Translations under genes and position numbers: made by a program | From: Dehalococcoidia bacterium | GTDB taxonomy: Bacteria > Chloroflexota > Dehalococcoidia > GIF9 > AB-539-J10 | Direction of reading: 5' to 3' | Length of the DNA: 18,904 nucleotides | Assembly: GCA_030603485.1 (NCBI GenBank) | Contig: JAUVXS010000012.1 | Location: 1-18,904, forward strand | Notes under the pieces: model-generated | What the model saw: the letters and a program-made list of their open reading frames with translations, nothing else | What the model was told of the DNA's origin: nothing | The model's database searches: none | Shown: piece by piece, positions 14,336 to 18,904 of the stretch | How the letters are laid out: each line of letters opens with the position of its first letter | How positions within the stretch are numbered: the stretch's first letter is position 1

Positions 14336-14755
14336 TTATTCTCCTAGTATCTGAATAATAATCTCTCTGCGCCTGGGGCGATTATCAAAATCAACGAAAA
14401 CTATCTGCTGCCAGGTGCCCAGAGTTAACCTCTTGTTTACAAAAGGTATTATTAGTGAAGCTCCGAGAAGCGAGGCACGCACGTGGGAATGGCCATTCCC
14501 ATCCCCCCAGGTTTTATCATGCTCATAAGGAATATTCCGGGGTATCACCCTATCCCACATATTCTTAAAATCGGAAACTAGATTTGGCTCGTACTCTATA
14601 GTGGTTATTCCCGCCGTTGAACCGACTATAAACAAAGTGACTATTCCGCTATTAACCCCAGATTCCTCCAAAATCTTTGCCACCTGAGGGGTTATGTCGA
14701 TAATGTCGCAATTACCTTTTGATTGAATGGCGATATCCTTGGTTACTACGGTCAT
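14336..14755 (-). CDS. yjbQ: YjbQ family (UPF0047) protein
   Basis: This is a 139-residue member of the YjbQ/UPF0047 family, described as a secondary thiamine-phosphate synthase activity. Its main cellular role is not settled. The family hallmarks are Y-E-H-D followed by D-G-N-G-H-S-H-V-R-A-S-L-L-G, L-T-L-G-T-W-Q-Q-I, and a terminal D-x-D-N-R-P-R-R-R-E-I. The start is the ATG at 14755, with aaggaggt in front; an in-frame TTG six codons upstream lies before the Shine-Dalgarno sequence and is unlikely. The ribosome-binding site and start are part of a 19-bp sequence duplicated at the end of pyrK. The ancestral arrangement was probably an ATGA overlap with pyrK. Confidence 0.92.
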   Translation of the reverse strand: MTVVTKDIAIQSKGNCDIIDITPQVAKILEESGVNSGIVTLFIVGSTAGITTIEYEPNLVSDFKNMWDRVIPRNIPYEHDKTWGDGNGHSHVRASLLGASLIIPFVNKRLTLGTWQQIVFVDFDNRPRRREIIIQILGE

Positions 14756-14768
14756 ATTCTTACCTCCT

Positions 14769-14810
14769 TCCAAAGAGACTGCTTCGCTTCGCTCGCAATG
14801 ACGGAGCGGG
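14769..14810 (-). repeat. TCATTGCGAG...GCGAAGCA repeat inserted between pyrK and yjbQ
   Basis: The 42 bases between two near-identical 19-bp direct repeats (14750-14768 and 14811-14829, one mismatch) belong to the same family as 14975-15017. Read on the minus strand, both begin gtcattgc and end gcgaagcaRtctc. It looks like a small mobile palindromic element with duplicated flanks. Confidence 0.7.
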
Positions 14811-14812
14811 GG

Positions 14813-15691
14813 TCATATCCTTACCTCCTGCCATATGATATCGTCTAACTCAAATACAGGTCCATCACGGCATACCTGTTTTAAACCCTGATTGGTATTT
14901 ATAGTGCAGCCATAGCAAGCTCCGAAACCACACCCCATCCGCACCTCAAGGGAAACCTGACATTTTCTTAGTTTGAGATTGCTTCGCCCTTCGGCTATAC
15001 TCAGGGCTGGCAATGACATTTCTGCCATCGCTTCATACATCTCCAACGGACCACAGGCATACACCTGGTCAGCCCAGTCTAAGAAATCAGGAAGAATATC
15101 GGTGGCCATACCTTTCTTACCCATGCTGCCATCCTCGGTGACGGGAATGAATTGAACTCCTGTTGGTAAAGGCGAGAGTTTGCTTCGCTTCTTGCCCGCA
15201 GAAGAAGGGCCTATCTTGGGCAGGGCCGAAGGATAGAGTTGATTAGCAGTGCTCGCCCCATGAATTAAAGTTATCTGGTGCTGTGACGAAGCATACTGCA
15301 TCAATAAAACCAGAGGAGCAATGCCAATTCCCCCAGCCACCAGCAGCAAGTGCTTAGATTGCCCCGACTTTGTCGGGGCAATGCTAAACCCCTCACCTAG
15401 AGGGCCAAGAATGTCTATTCCCTCACCTGTTTGTCGCTCTGACAGCCAGAGGGTGCCTTTGCCCGTTACCTTGAACAGGAGGGCAATCTCACCCTCACCT
15501 GAATCCTCTCCCATCAAGGGAGAGGCCTGGTGAACGCTGAAAGGGCGACGCAATGTAAAGTCTCCACACCGCACTGTGATGAATTGCCCGGGCAGCACTG
15601 AACAAGCTATATTTGGTGTCTTAATCCACATGAGGTGTATGTCAGGCATGACCTCCACATTAGAAACTACGGTGCACAAGTTTTGTTTCAT
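14813..15691 (-). CDS. pyrK: Dihydroorotate dehydrogenase electron-transfer subunit PyrK
   Basis: PyrK is the FAD and 2Fe-2S subunit that passes electrons from dihydroorotate dehydrogenase B to NAD in pyrimidine synthesis. It shows the flavin-binding R49-P-F-S, the nucleotide-binding G-G-I-G-I-A-P-L (120-127), Y-A-C-G-P (211-215), and the cluster cysteines C254, C259, C262 and C274. At 292 residues it is some 30 longer than usual. The excess falls where palindromic repeats lie in frame: residues 56-62 and neighbours, 104-112, 225-239, and possibly about 155-172. All catalytic motifs remain and the frame is open, so it is probably functional. carB ends 28 bases upstream. pyrD is not seen. The stop was probably once overlapped by the yjbQ start. 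Confidence 0.93.
   Translation of the reverse strand: MKQNLCTVVSNVEVMPDIHLMWIKTPNIACSVLPGQFITVRCGDFTLRRPFSVHQASPLMGEDSGEGEIALLFKVTGKGTLWLSERQTGEGIDILGPLGEGFSIAPTKSGQSKHLLLVAGGIGIAPLVLLMQYASSQHQITLIHGASTANQLYPSALPKIGPSSAGKKRSKLSPLPTGVQFIPVTEDGSMGKKGMATDILPDFLDWADQVYACGPLEMYEAMAEMSLPALSIAEGRSNLKLRKCQVSLEVRMGCGFGACYGCTINTNQGLKQVCRDGPVFELDDIIWQEVRI
14975..15017 (-). repeat. TCATTGC...GCGAAGCA repeat inside pyrK
   Basis: On the minus strand it begins tgtcattgcc and ends gcgaagcaatctc, with gccct and agggc arms between. It encodes PyrK residues about 225-239 (M-S-L-P-A-L-S-I-A-E-G-R-S-N-L), lying between Y-E-A-M-A-E and K-L-R-K-C-Q, where the family normally has a short turn. Confidence 0.72.
15358..15382. 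repeat. Perfect 25-bp GCCCCGAC palindrome inside pyrK
   Basis: Eleven-base arms (attgccccgac and gtcggggcaat) flank a ttt loop without mismatch. It encodes PyrK residues 104-112, a loop just before the nucleotide-binding strand. It is flanked by the similar words tgcttag and tgctaaa, a possible short target duplication. Confidence 0.8.
15505..15525. repeat. CCTCTCCC palindrome inside pyrK
   Basis: cctctccc and gggagagg flank atcaa with no mismatch. Together with the adjacent gaatc and cacc-rich sequence it encodes A-S-P-L-M-G-E-D-S-G-E-G-E (residues 56-68), inserted right after the flavin-binding R-P-F-S-V-H. Confidence 0.72.
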
Positions 15692-15719
15692 GTTAAGAAT
15701 TTATCCTATACTCTGTCCG

Positions 15720-18700
15720 TTATTTTCTGCTCTTTAGATACTCCCTGAGTGGTTGAACGTTAAAGGTTTGGCTACTCTCTGCCAACGCTCCTATAGCTAC
15801 CCGAGCAGTATCCAGTGAGGTGAAGCATGGTATCCTCTTTTCTGCGGCGGCACGCCTGATAGCGAATCCATCTTTTAGCGGAATGCGCCCTCCAGTGATA
15901 GTATTGATTACTCCGCTCACAGAATTATCTTGAATAACATCAATAACGTTGGGATGCCCCTCGCTTAGCTTCTTGGTCACCATTTTTACCGGGAGCGCCA
16001 TAGACTCAATCATCGCGGCGGTCCCCTCCGTGGCGTAGAGCTCGTGGTGAAGGGAATGCAATTGCTTAATCAGAGGCAAGGATTCATCCTTATCCTTGTC
16101 TGCAATGCTAAGTAGCAGACTACTTCCTTGAGGTAGCATCAATCCGGCAGCTAAAAGTGCCTTAACCAGGGCCGCCTCAAAGCTGTAATCAATCCCCATA
16201 ACCTCACCTGTGGACTTCATCTCAGGACCTAGGTAGCTATCCACTCCAATCAATTTGGACACAGAGAAAACAGGAGCCTTTATACCTACCAACTTTTGTC
16301 TCTTCCATAACCCACCTTCATAGCCTTGTTCCTCGAGGCTAATGCCAGCCATTACCTTCGTGGCAATTCTTACCATGGGCACGCCGGTTACCTTGGAGAT
16401 AAAAGGCACGGTTCGGCTGGCTCGGGGATTTACCTCAAAAACATATACCGTTGAGCGGCCATTTTCCCTCATGATTACCATCTGGACGTTCATCAACCCT
16501 TTAATTCCCAGAGCCAGTCCAATTCTGGTGCTATAATCCACCATGGCATATACTTCGTCTTGAGTGAGATTGATTCCCGGGTAGATAGACAAGGCATCAC
16601 CGCTATGTACGCCAGCTCTTTCAATATGCTCCATCACGCCAGGGATAAGAACCTTTTCCCCGTCGCAAATGGCATCTACCTCGACTTCTTTACCCTGGAA
16701 GTATTTATCAATAAGCACAGGATGCTGGCTATCCATCTCCAGAGCCAGTGTCAGGTAGCGGATTAACTCAGGTTCGTTGTACACAATTTCCATAGCCCTG
16801 CCCCCCAGGACATAGCTAGGGCGCACTAACACAGGATAACCCAGGGTCTTGGCTACATTGCGCGCCTCTTCAACGGATGTCACTCCAGCCCCCGGCGGCT
16901 GAGGAATACCTAATCTGTCCAGGAAATCTTCAAAGCGATGACGGTCTTCAGCGACGTCTATAGCTTCGGCACTCGAGCCGAGTATTGGTAGATTGTTGCG
17001 GGCTAAGAGCCCAACCAAATTAATGGGTGTTTGTCCACCGAGCTGGACGATAGATGCTGGAGCAGAACCGTTATCGCTCTCATTCTCGAGTATATCTCGG
17101 ATACTTTCCTCATCTAACGCTTCGAAGTAGAGGCGGTCACTGGTGTCGAAATCGGTGGAAACTGTTTCGGGATTAGAATTGACCAAAATGCTCTTGATTC
17201 CTGCTTCTTGAAGCGCCCAGGCTGAATGGACGCAGCAGTAGTCAAACTCAATTCCCTGCCCGATGCGTATAGGCCCACTGCCGATAACTACAGCCTTCTG
17301 CCCTTCCAAAGGCTCGGCTTCATTCTCCTTCTCATAAGTGCTGTAGAAGTAAGGAGTCTCAGCATCAAATTCGGCAGCACAGGTATCCACCATCTTGTAC
17401 ACCGGGCGGATTTGCCATTCGTGGCGAGTCTGTCTTATCTGCTCCGGCAACCTATCAGCCAAAGTGCCCACTTGCTCGTCAGAAAAACCTAGCCTCTTCG
17501 CCTCCCATAGAAGCTCCGGTTTCAACGGTTCAGAAAGGAGCCGCCTCTCCATGTCCACAATATTCTGGAACTTATAAATAAACCAGGGGTCTATCCCAGT
17601 GGCCTGGGAAAGCTCTTCGGGAGTGGCTTCCCTTCGCAGCGCCGCCATAATCGCCCATAGTCTTAAGTCGTTAGGGTGAAGCGGGTAGGAATTAAGCCCT
17701 TCCCCTTTACTCCAACTGGGGTCTTCCCAGAGAAGAGTGCGTTTGCTAAATTCTAAGGAGCGCACTGCCTTTTGCAGAGCAGCCTCAAAACACCTGTCAA
17801 TGGCCATTACCTCACCAGTGGCTTTCATCTGGCTGCCAATTTTTCGGTCACCCAAAGCAAATTTATCAAAGGGCCATCTGGGAATCTTGACTACGCAATA
17901 ATCCAGGGCTGGCTCAAAAGACGCCAATGTCTTACCTGTAACCTTATTGGATATTTCATCAAGCCTCTTGCCTATAGCTATTTTGGCAGACACCCGGGCA
18001 ATAGGATAACCTGTAGCTTTACTGGCTAAAGCCGAACTGCGGCTGACACGTGGGTTAACTTCAATTACATAATATTCGCTTTTAGCAACCCCCTTCTGGT
18101 CCGGGGCCCATTTCTCCGCCACTATTGGACTGGGGGTCAAGGCAAACTGTATATTACAGCCACCCTCGATTCCTAAAGCCCTTATGATTCTCAGACTGGC
18201 TGACCTGAGCATCTGATACTCTTTATCGGTGAGAGTCTGGCTGGGGGCTACTACAATGCTATCCCCGGTATGTACCCCCATAGGATCAATGTTTTCCATG
18301 TTACACACGGTAATGCTGTTATCGGCAGCATCCCGCATAACTTCGTATTCTAGTTCCTTCCAGCCTAAGACACACTGTTCCACCAGGACCTCGTGGCTCA
18401 TGCTGGAATCCAGGCCACTAGCAACAATCTGCTCAAGCTCTTTCATAGTGTGGGCAATGCCACCACCAGTGCCGCCTAAAGTGTAAGAAGGGCGGATAAT
18501 GAGAGGCAAACCAATCGAGTTTGCCAGTTCTTTCGCTTCCTTTACTGACTTCACTGTGGCGCTTGCGGGCACAGGCTCACCAATATCAACAAGCAGCTGC
18601 TTAAATAAAGACCTCTCCTCAGCCTTCTTTATCGTCTCTAAGGGTGTTCCCAGCATCCTCACGTCATATTTATCCAGTATGCCAGCATCGGCTAATTCCA

Positions 18701-18904
18701 CTGCCAGGTTAAGCCCTGTTTGCCCTCCAAGTGTAGGCAATAGCCCATCGGGACGCTCTCTTTCAATTATGCGGGCCAGGACTTCCACAGTGAGCGGCTC
18801 GATATAAACGATATCGGCGATGCCCTCGTCGGTCATGATGGTCGCCGGGTTCGAGTTCACCAGGACCGTGGTCACGCCTTCCTCCCGAAGCGACCGGCAT
18901 GCCT
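15720..18904 (-). CDS. carB: Carbamoyl-phosphate synthase large subunit CarB, 5' end outside window
   Basis: CarB makes carbamoyl phosphate from bicarbonate, ATP and ammonia (delivered by CarA) for pyrimidines and arginine. About 1060 residues are visible. The frame is open to the right edge, where A-C-R-S-L-R-E-E-G precedes V-L-V-N-S-N-P-A-T. This matches the family interior, so roughly 35 N-terminal residues are missing and a GTG at 18875 is not the start. Both ATP-grasp halves are recognisable: E-V-N-P-R-V-S-R-S-S-A-L-A-S-K-A-T-G-Y-P in the first, and G-S-G-P-I-R-I-G-Q-G-I-E-F-D-Y opening the second with V-N-S-N-P-E-T-V-S-T-D. An MGS-like allosteric domain ends the protein. About 15 extra residues sit before S-E-Y-Y-V-I-E-V-N-P, with only weakly palindromic DNA. 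pyrK follows after 28 bases. Confidence 0.96.
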   Translation of the reverse strand, partial: ACRSLREEGVTTVLVNSNPATIMTDEGIADIVYIEPLTVEVLARIIERERPDGLLPTLGGQTGLNLAVELADAGILDKYDVRMLGTPLETIKKAEERSLFKQLLVDIGEPVPASATVKSVKEAKELANSIGLPLIIRPSYTLGGTGGGIAHTMKELEQIVASGLDSSMSHEVLVEQCVLGWKELEYEVMRDAADNSITVCNMENIDPMGVHTGDSIVVAPSQTLTDKEYQMLRSASLRIIRALGIEGGCNIQFALTPSPIVAEKWAPDQKGVAKSEYYVIEVNPRVSRSSALASKATGYPIARVSAKIAIGKRLDEISNKVTGKTLASFEPALDYCVVKIPRWPFDKFALGDRKIGSQMKATGEVMAIDRCFEAALQKAVRSLEFSKRTLLWEDPSWSKGEGLNSYPLHPNDLRLWAIMAALRREATPEELSQATGIDPWFIYKFQNIVDMERRLLSEPLKPELLWEAKRLGFSDEQVGTLADRLPEQIRQTRHEWQIRPVYKMVDTCAAEFDAETPYFYSTYEKENEAEPLEGQKAVVIGSGPIRIGQGIEFDYCCVHSAWALQEAGIKSILVNSNPETVSTDFDTSDRLYFEALDEESIRDILENESDNGSAPASIVQLGGQTPINLVGLLARNNLPILGSSAEAIDVAEDRHRFEDFLDRLGIPQPPGAGVTSVEEARNVAKTLGYPVLVRPSYVLGGRAMEIVYNEPELIRYLTLALEMDSQHPVLIDKYFQGKEVEVDAICDGEKVLIPGVMEHIERAGVHSGDALSIYPGINLTQDEVYAMVDYSTRIGLALGIKGLMNVQMVIMRENGRSTVYVFEVNPRASRTVPFISKVTGVPMVRIATKVMAGISLEEQGYEGGLWKRQKLVGIKAPVFSVSKLIGVDSYLGPEMKSTGEVMGIDYSFEAALVKALLAAGLMLPQGSSLLLSIADKDKDESLPLIKQLHSLHHELYATEGTAAMIESMALPVKMVTKKLSEGHPNVIDVIQDNSVSGVINTITGGRIPLKDGFAIRRAAAEKRIPCFTSLDTARVAIGALAESSQTFNVQPLREYLKSRK

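Noticed and set aside
1..18904. CRISPR array, tRNA or rRNA genes, transposases
   Set aside because: No regularly spaced direct repeats, no cloverleaf with a T-arm, no rRNA sequence and no DDE or serine/tyrosine recombinase frame was seen.

Overview
The window comes from a bacterial chromosome, probably an uncultured anaerobe. The style of its dispersed palindromic repeats and its mix of genes recall Chloroflexota of the Dehalococcoidia type. That placement rests on recall alone and is weak. Base composition is moderate, and housekeeping biosynthesis genes dominate.

Left part (1-6789, plus strand): a histidine-biosynthesis run hisZ - orphan ORF - hisG - hisD - hisC - hisB. It departs from a textbook operon in four ways. 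(1) HisG is a 476-residue tandem duplication of the short catalytic subunit. The N-terminal half keeps the P-K-G-R motif and the C-terminal half keeps the PRPP loop. (2) A small orphan gene followed by an integron attC-like site separates hisZ from hisG. (3) Two 95-bp AT-rich repeats, about 80% identical without gaps, sit just before the hisD and hisC starts. (4) hisC is split by a one-base frameshift at an A5 run. HisZ looks like the non-catalytic HisRS paralogue that short-form HisG needs. hisH, hisA, hisF and hisI are not here.

Middle part (6790-11455, plus strand): a MscS-type channel, a decayed remnant of RNase PH, a lipoprotein-like glutaminyl cyclase, then a consensus sigma-70 promoter and a structured leader ahead of a PaaK/CapK-like adenylate-forming enzyme and a YkoP-like protein.

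Right part (11481-18904, minus strand, convergent with the above): read in transcription order it is carB (5' end outside the window) - pyrK - yjbQ - proB - truncated ORF - proA. This joins pyrimidine and proline synthesis on one strand. The region is heavily invaded by short palindromic repeats. pyrK carries at least three in frame inside its coding sequence. Another copy, flanked by a 19-bp near-perfect duplication, has separated pyrK from yjbQ, which probably once overlapped by ATGA.

The most unusual features are the duplicated HisG, the palindrome-riddled pyrK and its neighbouring duplication, and the attC-like orphan gene inside the his cluster. No CRISPR array, tRNA, rRNA or transposase was seen.
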